A DNA stretch of 64,000 bases, from contig NZ_JADMLH010000002.1 in the NCBI RefSeq assembly GCF_016464385.1, positions 248,001 through 312,000 on the forward strand. The letters run 5' to 3'. Each line of letters begins with the position of its first letter. Within the stretch, counting starts at the first letter, position 1. Below the pieces are notes generated by a model that was given only the letters and a program-made list of their open reading frames with translations, was not told where the DNA came from and did not search any database. The position numbers and the translations under genes are program-made. Shown here piece by piece: positions 11,359 to 23,363 of the stretch. This DNA comes from Nucisporomicrobium flavum. Lineage in GTDB: Bacteria > Actinomycetota > Actinomycetes > Mycobacteriales > Micromonosporaceae.

Positions 11359-14358
11359 ATGCGATTCGGCATTCTGGGGCCGCTGTCGGTGACCGATGCG
11401 GGCCGGGAGGTGGCCGTCACCGCCGGCCGGGACCGGACCGTCCTGGCCGTGCTGCTGCTGAACACCGGCCGGATCGTCGGCGTGGAGCAGTTGATCGACG
11501 CGGTGTGGGATCAGGCGCCGCCGGCGACCGCGCGGGGCCAGCTGCAGACCTGCGTCTCCCGCCTGCGCCGGGTGCTCCCGCCGGACGTGATCCTCACCGA
11601 CCCGGCCGGTTACGGTGTCGCCGCGGGTCCCGACCGGCTCGATGCGGCCGAGTTCACGGAGCTCGTTGCGCGGGCCCGTGCCAAGGCACAGGCAGATCCG
11701 GCGGGCGCCGGGGACCTCTACCGGGCGGCTCTGGCCCTGTGGCGGGGGCCGGCGCTGGCCGGCCTCGAGAGCCCGGCCGTGCGGTACGGCGCCGCGGTGC
11801 TGGACGAGCAGTACGGCTCGGTGCTGGAGGACTGGATCGATCTGGAGCTGGAGGCGGGCCGGGAGGGCGATCTCGTCCCCGAGCTGACCGGACTCGTCGA
11901 GCAGCACCCCCTACGCGAACGTCTCCGGGCCCAGTTGATGCTGGCGCTCTACCGGTCCGGTCGGCAGTCCGATGCCCTCGCCGAGTACCGCCGCGCCCGG
12001 GACCTGCTGCGCGAACAGGTGGGCGTCGACCCAGGAGCCGCACTTCGGGACGTGCATCGGCGCATCCTGACCGGCGACGTCGGTCCGGCCGCACGCGGTG
12101 GGCAGGCCGTCGAACCGATCCGGGCCCTGCCGCGCTCGGTGGGCGACTTCACCGGGCGGGAGGAGGCCGTCGAGCGGTTGCTCAAGGCCGCGACCGACAC
12201 CGGTGTCCTGGCGATCGACGGCATGGCCGGCAGCGGCAAGACGACCCTCGCGCTGCGCGTGGCGGAGATCCTCGCCGACAGGTATCCCGACGCTCAGCTG
12301 TTTCTCGACCTGCAGGGCCACAGCGAGGGCAAGCCGCTCACGCCCGATGAGGCGCTGCTGGCGCTGCTGCGTCAGCTCGGCGTCGACGCCGAGCGGATAC
12401 CGCCGGACGCGGAGGGCCGGGCCACGCTGTGGCGTACCCAACTCGCCGGGCGGCGGGCGCTGGTGATCTTCGACAACGCGGCGTCGAGTGCCCAGCTGAC
12501 CAGGTTGCTGCCCGCCTCGCCGACCACACTGACGCTGGTCACGAGCCGTCGGCGGCTCATCGGCCTCGACGGATCCCATCCCGAGTCGCTGTCCGTGCTG
12601 ACCGAGCGGGAAGCGGTGCGGCTCCTTGCCAAGATCGTTGGATCCCGGGTCGCCGCCGAACCCGAGGCGGCCACGGCGGTGGCGCGCCGCTGCGGCGGGC
12701 TGCCGCTGGCGGTCCGGCTGGCCGCGGCCCGGCTGGCGCACCGACCGGGCTGGCGTGTGGCCGACCTGCTCCGGCGGCTGGGTGACGCGGCACTGCCCGA
12801 GCTGGCCGCCGAGGACCGCGGGGTCGCGCGCGCCTTCGCCATGTCGTTCGAACAGCTCCCGGAGCGCTCGCAGCGGGTCTTCCGGCTGCTCGGCCGGCAC
12901 CCGGTGGAGCGGTTCGGCACGCTCGAGGTTGCTGCCCTCACGGGACTGCCCTGCGACGACACCCAGGATGTGCTGGACGACCTCGTCGACGTCAACCTCG
13001 TCGAGGAACCGCGACCGGGGCGGTACCGCCTGCACGACCTGGTCCGCCAGTACGCCTCCGGCCTCGCCGAGGCCCTGGACCCGAACGAGCTGCACGCCGC
13101 CCTGGCCGGGCTGGTCGACCTGCACCTGCAGGTCGGAAGCCGGCTCGCCCTCGACCGCGAGAGCGACTATGCCCACCAGGACCTCATCGTGGAGCCGCCG
13201 CTCCGGCCCGAGCTCGTCGGGCTCGCGGCAGACGATCCCCAGTGGCCGGACGAGCACCGCACGGACCTGGTCCCGCTGATCCGTACGGCCGCGGCGATCG
13301 GGCAGCCGGGCCGGGCCTGGCGGCTGGCTCGCGTCTCCTGGCGGCTGCTGTACCAGCGCGGCTACTTCGCCGATGTCGTCGCCACCTGCTCGGCGGGCCT
13401 GGCCGCGGCCACGGAGGCGGGCGACGAGTACGGCGTGGCCACCATGAACAACTACATGGCCTCCGGCTACTTCGTCCTCGGCGGGGCCGACGAAGCGTTG
13501 AGCCGGATCAACGTCATGCTCGAGTACCAGGTCCGGACGGGTAACCGCTCCGCCGAGGGACGGGCCCGGGCCAACCTGAGCGGCGTCCTCATGCAGCTCG
13601 GCCGCATCGACGAGGGCCGTGCGGAAGGGCGCCGGGCGTACCTGCTGCTGCAGAGCGCGGGCCACCGGAGCGCGACAGTCGTGCTCCGGGCGCACCTGAG
13701 CTACGGCGAAGTCATGGCCGGCCGTTATCGGGAAGCACTGCACAGCAGCCGGATCGCGCTGCAATGGTTCGCGGAGAACCGTACGTCCTTCTTCCTCTGC
13801 GTCGTCCTCATCGTCCTCGGCCAGGCTCGGCTGCACCTGGGTGAGCTCGATGCCGCCGAGCGGGCGCTGCGCTGCGGTCGTGCCGCCGCCCGCAGGCACC
13901 GCATCCATACCGACGAGGCGGAAGCGACCAACCTTCTGGGCCGGGTGGAGCTCGCCCGTGGGCGGCCCGACCGGGCCGTCGAGCGGCACCTCGCGGCGCT
14001 GGAGATCTGCCGGGACCGCGGTTGGCTGCCCCGGCTGGCCCGGTACTCCAACGACCTCGGACTCGCCATGCGAGCGGTGGACGACGTCATGGGAGCGGTG
14101 GAGCTGCACCGGCAGGCGCTGGCGACCGCGCGCCGGGTGAACCATCCGCTCGAGGAGGGACGGGCCCTGAGCGGCCTCGCCGCCTGCCTCGTCGACCAGG
14201 ACCGGGAGGCTGCGCGGCGGCACTGGCGACAGGCTCTCGAGATCTTCGAGCGAATCGGCGTACCCGAGCGCTTCGAGATCCGGCAGCGGCTCGGCGAGGT
14301 GGACCCGGAGCCAGGACCACGGCCGGAGTACGCGAACAGCCCGCTCACCGCGATGTGA
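11359..14358 (+). CDS. AfsR/SARP-family transcriptional regulator (BTAD-NB-ARC-TPR), copy 1
   Basis: A 999-residue regulator, close to the length of Streptomyces AfsR. Residues 1-90 are an OmpR-type winged helix ([18 protein letters not shown]), ~95-245 a bacterial transcriptional activation domain, then an NB-ARC ATPase with Walker [11 protein letters not shown] near residue 290 and VIFDNAAS, and a C-terminal TPR array from ~650. Such proteins sense a signal through NB-ARC/TPR and activate promoters with direct repeats. The ATG at 11359 has GAGGTG 6 bases before it. It lies directly upstream of a paralogue of the same design; no antibiotic cluster is adjacent, so the target is unknown. Confidence 0.9.
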   Translation: MRFGILGPLSVTDAGREVAVTAGRDRTVLAVLLLNTGRIVGVEQLIDAVWDQAPPATARGQLQTCVSRLRRVLPPDVILTDPAGYGVAAGPDRLDAAEFTELVARARAKAQADPAGAGDLYRAALALWRGPALAGLESPAVRYGAAVLDEQYGSVLEDWIDLELEAGREGDLVPELTGLVEQHPLRERLRAQLMLALYRSGRQSDALAEYRRARDLLREQVGVDPGAALRDVHRRILTGDVGPAARGGQAVEPIRALPRSVGDFTGREEAVERLLKAATDTGVLAIDGMAGSGKTTLALRVAEILADRYPDAQLFLDLQGHSEGKPLTPDEALLALLRQLGVDAERIPPDAEGRATLWRTQLAGRRALVIFDNAASSAQLTRLLPASPTTLTLVTSRRRLIGLDGSHPESLSVLTEREAVRLLAKIVGSRVAAEPEAATAVARRCGGLPLAVRLAAARLAHRPGWRVADLLRRLGDAALPELAAEDRGVARAFAMSFEQLPERSQRVFRLLGRHPVERFGTLEVAALTGLPCDDTQDVLDDLVDVNLVEEPRPGRYRLHDLVRQYASGLAEALDPNELHAALAGLVDLHLQVGSRLALDRESDYAHQDLIVEPPLRPELVGLAADDPQWPDEHRTDLVPLIRTAAAIGQPGRAWRLARVSWRLLYQRGYFADVVATCSAGLAAATEAGDEYGVATMNNYMASGYFVLGGADEALSRINVMLEYQVRTGNRSAEGRARANLSGVLMQLGRIDEGRAEGRRAYLLLQSAGHRSATVVLRAHLSYGEVMAGRYREALHSSRIALQWFAENRTSFFLCVVLIVLGQARLHLGELDAAERALRCGRAAARRHRIHTDEAEATNLLGRVELARGRPDRAVERHLAALEICRDRGWLPRLARYSNDLGLAMRAVDDVMGAVELHRQALATARRVNHPLEEGRALSGLAACLVDQDREAARRHWRQALEIFERIGVPERFEIRQRLGEVDPEPGPRPEYANSPLTAM

Positions 14359-14381
14359 ACGAGCTGGACGCCCCCGATGTA

Positions 14382-14430
14382 GCCGTTCCGCTCCCTTTGG
14401 GGGCGTGCGATGGCACGGGAGCGGAACGGC
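14382..14430 (+). terminator. 14-bp perfect inverted repeat between the two AfsR genes
   Basis: Arms at 14382-14395 and 14417-14430 (GCCGTTCCGCTCCC and its complement) enclose a 21-base loop, with no U tract. A competing pairing exists between CGCCCCC at 14369-14375 and GGGGGCG at 14399-14405. The element could terminate copy 1 or bind a regulator of copy 2. Confidence 0.55.
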
Positions 14431-14542
14431 CTGATGAAGCGTGCGCCCCGGCGCTCTCGTCGCGCTGTCGTATCGCTCTCACGAGCTATCGTCCGGGGGT
14501 TGCAGCGGGGCAGACGCGGTTCGGCACACGGGAGGAGGCCAG

Positions 14543-17494
14543 GTGCAGTTCGGCATCCTGGGTCCCCTGTCCGTGACCGATGCGGGCCGGGAGGTGGCGA
14601 TCACCGCCGGTCGGGACCGTACCGTGCTCGCCGTGCTGCTGTTGCACGCCGGCCGGATCGTCGCTGTGGACCAGCTCATCGACGCGGTGTGGGGCGAGGC
14701 GCCACCCGCGACTGCCCGGGGCCAGTTGCAGACCTGCGTCTCCCGGCTGCGCCGGCTCCTGCCGCCCGGCGCGATCCTGACGAATCCCGCAGGCTACGGG
14801 GTGACCGTCGCCGCCGACGAGCTGGACGCGATCGTCTTCGAGCAGCGGGTCGCACGGGCGCGGGCGATGGCGGGGCGTGATCCGGACGGTGCCGGCGAGC
14901 TCTACCGGGCGGCTCTGGCCCTGTGGCGGGGGCCGGCGCTGGCCGGCGTGGACAGCCCGGCCGTACGGCGTGGCGCCGCGGTGCTGGACGAGCAGTACGG
15001 CGCCGCGCTGGAGGACCGGATCGATCTGGAACTGGTGGCGGGCCGGGAGGGCGACCTCGTTCCCGAGCTGACCGGGCTCGTCGAGCGGCACCCGCTGCGG
15101 GAACGCCTCCGGGCCCAGTTGATGCTGGCTCTCCACCGGGTCGGCCGGCAGTCCGACGCCCTCGCGGAGTTCCGCCGCGCCCGCGACCTGCTGCACGACG
15201 AGCTGGGCATCGAGCCGGGAACCACCCTGCAGGACCTGCATCGGCGGATCCTGACCGGCGAGGTGTTGCCGGTCGCGCGTGCGCGGCCCGACGTCACCCC
15301 CGTGCGCTGCCTGCCGCGTACGGTCGGCGACTTCACCGGTCGCGACGAGGAGATGGAACGCCTTCTCAAGGCCGCGGCGCGGACGAACCTGCTCGCGCTG
15401 GACGGCATGGCCGGCAGCGGCAAGACGACCCTGGCGTTGCGCGTGGCGGAGATCCTCGCCGACGGGTATCCGGACGCCCAGCTGTTCCTCGACCTGCAGG
15501 GGCACAGCGAGGGAGAGCCGCTCACGCCCGACGCGGCGCTGCTGGCGCTGCTGCGTCAGCTCGGCGTCGACGCCGAGCGGGTCCCGTCCGATCTGGACGG
15601 ACGGGCCGCGGTGTGGCGTTCGGAGCTGGCCGGCCGCCGGGCCCTGGTGATCCTCGACAACGCGGCCTCCAGCGCCCAGCTGACCCGGCTGTTGCCCGCC
15701 TCGCCGACCTGCCTGACCGTGGTGACCAGCCGCCGGCGGCTCACCGGCCTCGACGGTGCGCACCCCGAATCGCTGCAGGTCCTCGCCGAGGCGGACGCGG
15801 TGGAGCTGCTCGGCAGGATCGTCGGGTCCCGGGTCGCGGACGAACGGGACGCGGCCGTGGCCGTGGTGCGCCGCTGCGGCGGGCTGCCGCTGGCGATCCG
15901 GCTGGCCGGGGCCCGGCTGGCGCACCGGCCCCGCTGGCGGGTCGCCGACCTGCTCCGGCGGCTGGGCGATGCCGCGCTGCCCGAACTGGCCGCCGAGGAC
16001 CGGGCGGTCGCCGCCGCCTTCGCCATGTCGTTCGAACAGCTTCCCGCACCCGCACAGCGCGTGTTCCGGATGCTGGGCCTGCATCCGGCCGAGCGGTTCG
16101 GCACGCTCGCTGTCGCGGCGCTCACGGGGCTGCCGTACGACGACGCGCAGGACGTCCTGGACGACCTCGTCGACGTCAACCTCGTCGAGGAGCCGCTGCC
16201 CCAGCGCTATCGCCTGCACGACCTGGTACGCCAGTACGCGGCCACCCTCGCCGAGGCCCTTACCGAGCGGGAGGTGCACGACGCCCTCGCCGGTCTGGTG
16301 GATCTGCACCTCCAGGTGGGCGCCCGGATCGCCCGCGACCGCGAGAGCGACTTCGCGCGGCAGGACCTGGTCGTGGAACCGCCGGCCCGGGCGGAGCTCG
16401 TCGAGCTGGCGGTGCTCGATCCCGGGTGGCCGGAGGAACATCGCACCAGCGTGGTGCCGCTGATCCGCGCGGCCGCCGCCATCGGACAGCGCGGCCGGGC
16501 CTGGCGACTCGCTCGCGTCGCGTGGCGGTTCCTGTTCCAGCACGGGTACCTCGCCGACGTCGTGGCCACCTGCGAGGCGGGCCTGGGCGCGGCGGAGGAG
16601 GAGGGCGATGAGCGCGGCGTGGCCCTCATGAACAACTACCTGGCGTCGGGGCTCTTCCGGCTGGGGCACGCGGAGGAGGCGCTGAGCCGGATCACCGCCA
16701 TGCTCGAGTACCAGATCCGGACGGGCGACCGGTCCGCCGAGGGGCGGGCCCGCGCCAACTTGAGCGGGATCCTGACCCACCTGGGCCGCCTGGCGGAGGG
16801 GCGGCAGCAGGCCCGGCAGGCATACCGCCTGCTGCACAGCAGCGGTCACCGGAGCGGGCTGGCCGTCCTCCGCCGGGATCTGGGCTACATGGAGGTGGTG
16901 GCGGGCCGCTACCGGGAAGCGCTGCGCAACGCACGCATCGCCCTGCAATCGATGACGGAGAACGGATCCGCGTACTTCCAGTCCGCGGCCCTGGTGATCG
17001 TCGGCATGGCCCGGCTGGAGCTCGGCGAGCTGGACGCCGCCGAGCGGATTCTGACGGCCGGTCTCGCCGCCGGCCGCCGGCACCGGATCCGCACCGACGA
17101 GGGTGAGGCGTTGAACCTCCTGGGCCGTGTCGAGCTCGCCCGCGGCCGCGGCGTTCAGGCCGTCGAGCGGCACCTCAGCGCGCTGAAGCTCGCCCGCGAA
17201 CACGGCAGGCTGCCGCGGGTCGCCCACTACTCCAACGACCTGGCACGGGCCCTCCGGACCGTGGACGACGTCGTCGGCGCGATGGAACTGCACCGGCAGG
17301 CCCTGGCCGTGGCCCGCCGGGCCAGCTACCCGCTCGAGGAGGGCCGGGCGCTGAGCGGGCTGGCCGAATGCCTCGCGGCGCAGGATCCGGAGGGCGCACG
17401 CCGGCACTGGCGGCAGGCGCTCGACATCTTCGAGCGGATGGGCGTGCCGGAACACTCCGAGGTGCGCAAGCGGCTGGCGGAGCTCGACGGCTGA
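14543..17494 (+). CDS. AfsR/SARP-family transcriptional regulator (BTAD-NB-ARC-TPR), copy 2
   Basis: A 983-residue paralogue of the preceding gene, with the same domain order and long identical stretches, for example in the winged helix ([16 protein letters not shown]), Walker A ([18 protein letters not shown]) and FAMSFEQLP. Divergence is greatest in the region before the NB-ARC and in the TPR array, where signal recognition probably lies. GTG at 14543 is preceded by a strong GGAGGAGG box; an upstream extension in frame lacks one. The gene has its own ribosome site and follows a hairpin, so the pair may be transcribed separately. Target genes unknown. Confidence 0.9.
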   Translation: MQFGILGPLSVTDAGREVAITAGRDRTVLAVLLLHAGRIVAVDQLIDAVWGEAPPATARGQLQTCVSRLRRLLPPGAILTNPAGYGVTVAADELDAIVFEQRVARARAMAGRDPDGAGELYRAALALWRGPALAGVDSPAVRRGAAVLDEQYGAALEDRIDLELVAGREGDLVPELTGLVERHPLRERLRAQLMLALHRVGRQSDALAEFRRARDLLHDELGIEPGTTLQDLHRRILTGEVLPVARARPDVTPVRCLPRTVGDFTGRDEEMERLLKAAARTNLLALDGMAGSGKTTLALRVAEILADGYPDAQLFLDLQGHSEGEPLTPDAALLALLRQLGVDAERVPSDLDGRAAVWRSELAGRRALVILDNAASSAQLTRLLPASPTCLTVVTSRRRLTGLDGAHPESLQVLAEADAVELLGRIVGSRVADERDAAVAVVRRCGGLPLAIRLAGARLAHRPRWRVADLLRRLGDAALPELAAEDRAVAAAFAMSFEQLPAPAQRVFRMLGLHPAERFGTLAVAALTGLPYDDAQDVLDDLVDVNLVEEPLPQRYRLHDLVRQYAATLAEALTEREVHDALAGLVDLHLQVGARIARDRESDFARQDLVVEPPARAELVELAVLDPGWPEEHRTSVVPLIRAAAAIGQRGRAWRLARVAWRFLFQHGYLADVVATCEAGLGAAEEEGDERGVALMNNYLASGLFRLGHAEEALSRITAMLEYQIRTGDRSAEGRARANLSGILTHLGRLAEGRQQARQAYRLLHSSGHRSGLAVLRRDLGYMEVVAGRYREALRNARIALQSMTENGSAYFQSAALVIVGMARLELGELDAAERILTAGLAAGRRHRIRTDEGEALNLLGRVELARGRGVQAVERHLSALKLAREHGRLPRVAHYSNDLARALRTVDDVVGAMELHRQALAVARRASYPLEEGRALSGLAECLAAQDPEGARRHWRQALDIFERMGVPEHSEVRKRLAELDG

Positions 17495-17546
17495 ACAGTG
17501 GCCTGGATCAACTGCGACCCGGCCGCGACGGGGGCAGGATGGAACG

Positions 17547-18947
17547 GTGACGACGACTGACGAAAGCGGATACCGGATCGAGCGCGACACGATGGGTGAG
17601 GTCCGGGTGCCGGCCGATGCCCTGTGGCGGGCGCAGACGCAGCGTGCCGTCGAGAATTTCCCGATCTCCGGGCGAGGGCTGGAGTCCTCGCACATCCGGG
17701 CGCTGGCCCGGATCAAGGGTGCCGCCGCGCAGGTCAACGCGGCGCTGGGGGTGCTCGACGAGGACCTGGCCAAGGCGATCGTCACGGCCGCGGCGCACGT
17801 CGCCGACGGCGGGTACGACGACCAGTTCCCGATCGACGTCTTCCAGACCGGCTCCGGCACGTCGTCGAACATGAACGCCAACGAGGTGATCGCCACCCTC
17901 GCGTCGCGGGAGCTGGGCCGGCCGGTGCACCCCAACGACCACGTGAACGCCTCGCAGTCCAGCAACGACGTGTTCCCGTCCTCGATCCACCTGGCCGCGA
18001 CCGAGGCGGTCACCGCTGACCTCGTACCGGCCCTGGAGCACCTCGGGGCCGCGCTGAGCGCCAAGGCGGAGCAGTGGGCCGAGGTCGTGAAGTCCGGGCG
18101 TACGCATCTCATGGACGCCACGCCGGTCACCCTGGGCCAGGAGTTCTCCGGGTACACCGCTCAGGTGCGCAACGGCATCGACCGGCTCACCGCCACCCTG
18201 CCGCGCCTCGCCGAGCTCCCCCTGGGCGGCACGGCCGTGGGCACCGGCGTGAACACCCCGCCCGGGTTCGCCCCGGCGGTGATCGATCGGCTGCGCGAGT
18301 CGACCGGCCTGCCGCTGACCGAGGCGCGCAACCACTTCGAGGCGCAGGGCGCGCGCGACGGCCTGGTCGAGGCGTCCGGGCAGCTGCGGGTCGTCGCGGT
18401 CAGCCTCTACAAGATCGTGAACGACATCCGGTGGATGGGCTCCGGCCCTCGCGCGGGCCTGCGTGAGCTGCGCCTGCCCGACCTGCAGCCCGGCTCCTCG
18501 ATCATGCCGGGCAAGGTCAATCCGGTGGTGCCCGAGTCGGTGCGCCAGGTCGCCGCCCAGGTGATCGGCAACGACGCCGCGGTGGCGTTCGCCGGCACCC
18601 AGGGCGACTTCGAGCTCAACGTCATGCTTCCGGTGATGGCTCGCAACCTGCTCGAGTCGATCAGGCTGCTGGCCGCCGCGGCCCGGATGCTCGCGGACCG
18701 CTGCGTCGACGGCCTGGAGGTCAACGAGGAGGTCGTCCGGGGGTACGCCGAGGGTTCGCCGTCGATCGTCACGCCGCTCAACCGCTACCTCGGGTACGAC
18801 GAGGCGGCCGCGATCGCGAAGCAGGCCCTGAAGGAAGACAAGACCATCCGGGCGGTTGTCATCGAACGCGGACATGTCGCCAACGGCACGCTGACCGAGG
18901 AACAGCTGGACACGGCCCTCGACGTCCTCCGGATGACCCGGCCCTGA
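17547..18947 (+). CDS. fumC: Class II fumarate hydratase
   Basis: A 466-residue Fe-independent fumarase of the aspartase/fumarase superfamily, converting fumarate to malate. The superfamily signature [15 protein letters not shown] carries the catalytic serine loop, and [14 protein letters not shown] and [13 protein letters not shown] are the other two conserved regions. The GTG start at 17547 sits 6 bases after a CAGGAT box, consistent with a leaderless transcript. It follows the AfsR pair by 52 bases and is the second fumarase in the window, of an unrelated fold to the first. Confidence 0.95.
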   Translation: MTTTDESGYRIERDTMGEVRVPADALWRAQTQRAVENFPISGRGLESSHIRALARIKGAAAQVNAALGVLDEDLAKAIVTAAAHVADGGYDDQFPIDVFQTGSGTSSNMNANEVIATLASRELGRPVHPNDHVNASQSSNDVFPSSIHLAATEAVTADLVPALEHLGAALSAKAEQWAEVVKSGRTHLMDATPVTLGQEFSGYTAQVRNGIDRLTATLPRLAELPLGGTAVGTGVNTPPGFAPAVIDRLRESTGLPLTEARNHFEAQGARDGLVEASGQLRVVAVSLYKIVNDIRWMGSGPRAGLRELRLPDLQPGSSIMPGKVNPVVPESVRQVAAQVIGNDAAVAFAGTQGDFELNVMLPVMARNLLESIRLLAAAARMLADRCVDGLEVNEEVVRGYAEGSPSIVTPLNRYLGYDEAAAIAKQALKEDKTIRAVVIERGHVANGTLTEEQLDTALDVLRMTRP

Positions 18948-18990
18948 CCGACCGTCGGCAGAAGGCGGCGATCGGGCCTTGTGAATGATC

Positions 18991-19013
18991 GTCGTCTTCG
19001 ATGGAATGCGGGC

Positions 19014-19026
<13 letters not shown>
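18991..19026 (+). promoter_or_regulatory. Inverted repeat enclosing the subtilase start codon
   Basis: GTCGTCTTC at 18991-18999 and GAAGACGAC at 19018-19026 are perfect complements, with the ATG at 19014 near the end of the loop. In mRNA the hairpin would enclose the initiation site; as DNA it could be an operator. Confidence 0.4.
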
Positions 19027-20663
<1,637 letters not shown>

Positions 20664-20670
20664 CCCGGCC

Positions 20671-20691
20671 TGTGGACAAAGCTGTGGATAA
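20671..20691. promoter_or_regulatory. Pair of DnaA boxes
   Basis: On the minus strand, 20671-20679 reads TTGTCCACA, the preferred actinobacterial DnaA box, and 20683-20691 reads TTATCCACA, the E. coli consensus. They are in the same orientation, 12 bases apart start to start, in the gap between the subtilase and cysS and partly overlapping the terminator stem. Two boxes are too few for an origin. Confidence 0.6.
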
Positions 20692-20724
20692 CCGCCCCGC
20701 CCGGTCCCCCGGGCGGGGCGGTTT
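20690..20724 (+). terminator. Rho-independent terminator after the subtilase
   Basis: A 15-bp perfect GC-rich stem (20690-20704 with 20709-20723), TCCC loop, followed by T residues. It insulates cysS from upstream transcription. Confidence 0.85.
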
Positions 20725-20742
20725 CCCGCTTCCCAGGGCCGG

Positions 20743-20748
20743 TACCCT
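20743..20748 (+). promoter_or_regulatory. -10 box of cysS, probable leaderless transcript
   Basis: TACCCT ends 6 bases before the GTG at 20755, just after the upstream terminator. Confidence 0.45.
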
Positions 20749-20754
20749 TGTACG

Positions 20755-22170
20755 GTGACGATGAGGCTGCATGACACCGCGACTCGATCCGTCCGCGACT
20801 TCGTCCCGAAGACGCCCGGTCACGTCGGTGTCTACCTGTGTGGCCTCACCGTGCAGTCGGTGCCGCACATCGGCCACCTGCGCAGCGGCGTCAACTACGA
20901 CATCCTGCGGCGCTGGCTGGCGCAGTCCGGCTACGAGGTCACGTTCATCCGCAACGTCACCGACGTCGACGACAAGATCCTGGTCAAGTCGCTGGAGACC
21001 GGACGGCCGTTCTGGTCGATCGCGTACGCGAACAAGCTCGTGCTCGACGCCGACTACCGGGCCCTCAACGTGCTGCCGCCCACCTACGAGCCGCTCGCGA
21101 CCGGGCACATGCCGGAGATGCACGAACTGATCGCCGAGCTGATGTCGCGCGGGCACGCGTACGAGTCGTCCGAGGGCAACGGCGACGTGTATTTCGACGT
21201 CCCGACATATGCGGACTACGGCGCGCTGTCCGGGCAGAAGCCGGAGGACATGCTGTCGGCCGGCGAGGCGCCCGAGCGCGGCAAGCGCCACCCCGAGGAC
21301 TTCGCGCTGTGGAAGGGCGTCAAGGCCGACGAGCCCGCCGAGGCCTCGTGGCCCTCGCCGTGGGGCGCCGGCCGGCCCGGCTGGCACATCGAGTGCTCCG
21401 CGATGGCCCGGCGCTACCTCGGCGACGAGTTCGACATCCACGGTGGCGGGCTCGACCTGACGTTCCCGCACCACGAGAACGAGATCGCCCAGTCCCGCTC
21501 GGCCGGGCTGCCGTTCGCCCGCTACTGGGTGCACAACGCGCTGCTCAACCTCGGCGAGGCCAAGATGAGCAAGTCGCTGGGCAACGTCATCGACCTCCAG
21601 GCCGTACGCGACATGGGCATCCGCCCCGTGGAGCTGCGCTACTACATGGGCGTGCCGCACTACCGCTCGCGGATCGACTACTCCGACGACGCGCTGCGCG
21701 AGGCCGCCACGGCGTACCGGCGCATCGAGGGCTTCGTGCAGCGGGCCGTCGAGGTGGTGGGCACCGGCCGTCCCAAGGACGTGCCGCCGGCGTTCGCGGC
21801 GGCGATGAACGACGACCTCAACACCTCGGCCGCGCTCGCGGTCGTGCACGACACCATCCGTGAGGGCAACACCGCGCTGGCCGCCGGCGACGAGACCGGG
21901 GTGCGGGCCGCCCTCACCGAGGTGCGGGCCATGCTCGGGGTGCTCGGGCTCGACCCGCTCGACCCCGCGTGGGCCGGCGGCGAGACCGGCGGCGACCTCA
22001 AGCCGGTCGTCGACTCGCTCGTGGCGCTCGCGCTCGAGCAGCGGGCGCAGGCCCGCACACGGAAGGACTGGGCGGCCGCCGACTCGGTGCGCGACCAGCT
22101 CAAGAACGCGGGAATTCAGGTGGAGGACACTCCGGCCGGGCCGCGCTGGACGGTAGGAGAGCAGCACTGA
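20755..22170 (+). CDS. cysS: Cysteinyl-tRNA synthetase
   Basis: A 471-residue class I aminoacyl-tRNA synthetase that charges tRNA-Cys. The HIGH motif is in [10 protein letters not shown] and the KMSKS motif in [11 protein letters not shown]. The zinc site is built from CGLT near residue 28, the ECSAM cysteine and the HHENE histidines. Start is GTG 20755, with ATG 20761 as alternative. Its stop overlaps the rlmB start by one base (TGATG), so the two are co-translated. A mycothiol ligase (MshC) paralogue was considered, but length and the full C-terminal domain fit CysS. Confidence 0.93.
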   Translation: MTMRLHDTATRSVRDFVPKTPGHVGVYLCGLTVQSVPHIGHLRSGVNYDILRRWLAQSGYEVTFIRNVTDVDDKILVKSLETGRPFWSIAYANKLVLDADYRALNVLPPTYEPLATGHMPEMHELIAELMSRGHAYESSEGNGDVYFDVPTYADYGALSGQKPEDMLSAGEAPERGKRHPEDFALWKGVKADEPAEASWPSPWGAGRPGWHIECSAMARRYLGDEFDIHGGGLDLTFPHHENEIAQSRSAGLPFARYWVHNALLNLGEAKMSKSLGNVIDLQAVRDMGIRPVELRYYMGVPHYRSRIDYSDDALREAATAYRRIEGFVQRAVEVVGTGRPKDVPPAFAAAMNDDLNTSAALAVVHDTIREGNTALAAGDETGVRAALTEVRAMLGVLGLDPLDPAWAGGETGGDLKPVVDSLVALALEQRAQARTRKDWAAADSVRDQLKNAGIQVEDTPAGPRWTVGEQH

Positions 22171-23285
22171 TGCCAGGAAACTCCCGCAACGTGAGCAAGC
22201 GCGTCACCTCGAAGAAGGGCGCCGCGGCCGGCTCGGGCGGCAAGAACCGCGCCGGGCTCAAGGGCCGCGGCAAGACCCTGCCCGCCGACGAACGGCCGTG
22301 GCACAAGGGCTACTCGGGCACCGAGAAGCTGCCCGACAAGACCGCCCGTAAGCAGGAGAAGGAACGCCGTGCCGCGGCGGCCGAGGGGCGTGCCCCCAAG
22401 GTCGGCGTGCCGGGCACCAAGGACACCACCTGGGGGCGCGGCGGCGGTCGCGCCACCGGCCGCCCGGCCCCGCAGCGGGGTGCCCGCATGCAGAGCCGTG
22501 GTCCGCGGGTCGCACCGGGCCGCCGTTCCAACCCCACCAAGGAAGGCCCCGAGCTGCTGCTCGGCCGCAACCCGGTGGTGGAGGCGCTGCGCGCGCTGGT
22601 CCCGGCCACCGCGCTGTACGTCGCGCAGGGCATCGACATCGACGACCGGATCACCGAGATCGTCCGTACCGCCGGCGACCGGGGCATCCCGATCCTGGAG
22701 ATCAGCCGCAACGAGCTCGACCGGATGACCGGCGGGGTGCTGCACCAGGGCGTCGGGCTGCAGGTGCCCCCGTTCGCGTACGAGAACTTCGACGACCTGG
22801 TCGCCGCGGCGCTGGAGCAGCCCGCGCCGCTGCTCGTGGCCCTCGACGGGGTCACCGACCCGCGCAACCTCGGTGCCGTGATCCGTTCCGTGGCCGCGTT
22901 CGGCGGGCACGGGGTGTTCGTGCCGGAGCGCCGCGCGGCCGGCATCACCGCCACGGCCTGGCGGACCAGCGCCGGTGCGGCCGCCCGCGTCCCGGTCTCC
23001 CAGGTGGTCAACCTGACCCGGGCCGTCAAGGCTGCCCAGCAGGCCGGGTTCACGGCCATCGGGCTGGACGCGGACGGCGAGACGGACCTCTACCAGCTCG
23101 AGGCGGCCGTGGGCCCGCTGCTCGTGGTGGTGGGCTCCGAGGGCCGCGGCCTGTCCCGCCTGGTCGGGGAGACCTGCGACCTGCGGGTCAGCATCCCGAT
23201 GGCGTCCACCGTGGAGTCGCTCAACGCGAGCGTCGCCGCGGCGGTCACCCTCGCGGAGGTTTCCCGCCGCCGAACGTACGGCTGA
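22170..23285 (+). CDS. rlmB: 23S rRNA (guanosine-2'-O-)-methyltransferase RlmB
   Basis: A 371-residue SpoU/TrmH-family methyltransferase. Residues 1-125 are a Lys/Arg/Gly-rich extension typical of actinobacterial members, then the RNA-binding substrate domain ([15 protein letters not shown]) and the SPOUT knot with motifs [35 protein letters not shown] and [19 protein letters not shown]. It uses S-adenosylmethionine to methylate a conserved 23S rRNA guanosine. AGGAGA precedes the ATG by 9 bases. The cysS-rlmB pairing is widely conserved in actinobacteria. Confidence 0.92.
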   Translation: MPGNSRNVSKRVTSKKGAAAGSGGKNRAGLKGRGKTLPADERPWHKGYSGTEKLPDKTARKQEKERRAAAAEGRAPKVGVPGTKDTTWGRGGGRATGRPAPQRGARMQSRGPRVAPGRRSNPTKEGPELLLGRNPVVEALRALVPATALYVAQGIDIDDRITEIVRTAGDRGIPILEISRNELDRMTGGVLHQGVGLQVPPFAYENFDDLVAAALEQPAPLLVALDGVTDPRNLGAVIRSVAAFGGHGVFVPERRAAGITATAWRTSAGAAARVPVSQVVNLTRAVKAAQQAGFTAIGLDADGETDLYQLEAAVGPLLVVVGSEGRGLSRLVGETCDLRVSIPMASTVESLNASVAAAVTLAEVSRRRTYG

Positions 23286-23363
23286 GCCGCCGCGCCGGGG
23301 AGTCGTCGTACCGGGCATGTAACGTGACGGGCCGAGTGTCGTCCGGCGCGGAGGGGCAGCTGC

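Noticed and set aside
11359-17494. Edge of an antibiotic biosynthetic cluster
   Set aside because: SARP regulators often mark clusters, but flanking genes are fumarases, a lipoprotein and a protease; no PKS, NRPS or tailoring genes.
14486-18157. A 1223-codon open frame on the minus strand across AfsR copy 2 and the start of fumC
   Set aside because: It is antisense to two strongly conserved genes. In high-GC DNA the opposite-strand frames stay open; composition is Arg/Gly/Pro-rich without any domain.
20671-20691. Origin of replication
   Set aside because: Only two DnaA boxes and no dnaA, dnaN or AT-rich unwinding element near; reported instead as a DnaA box pair.
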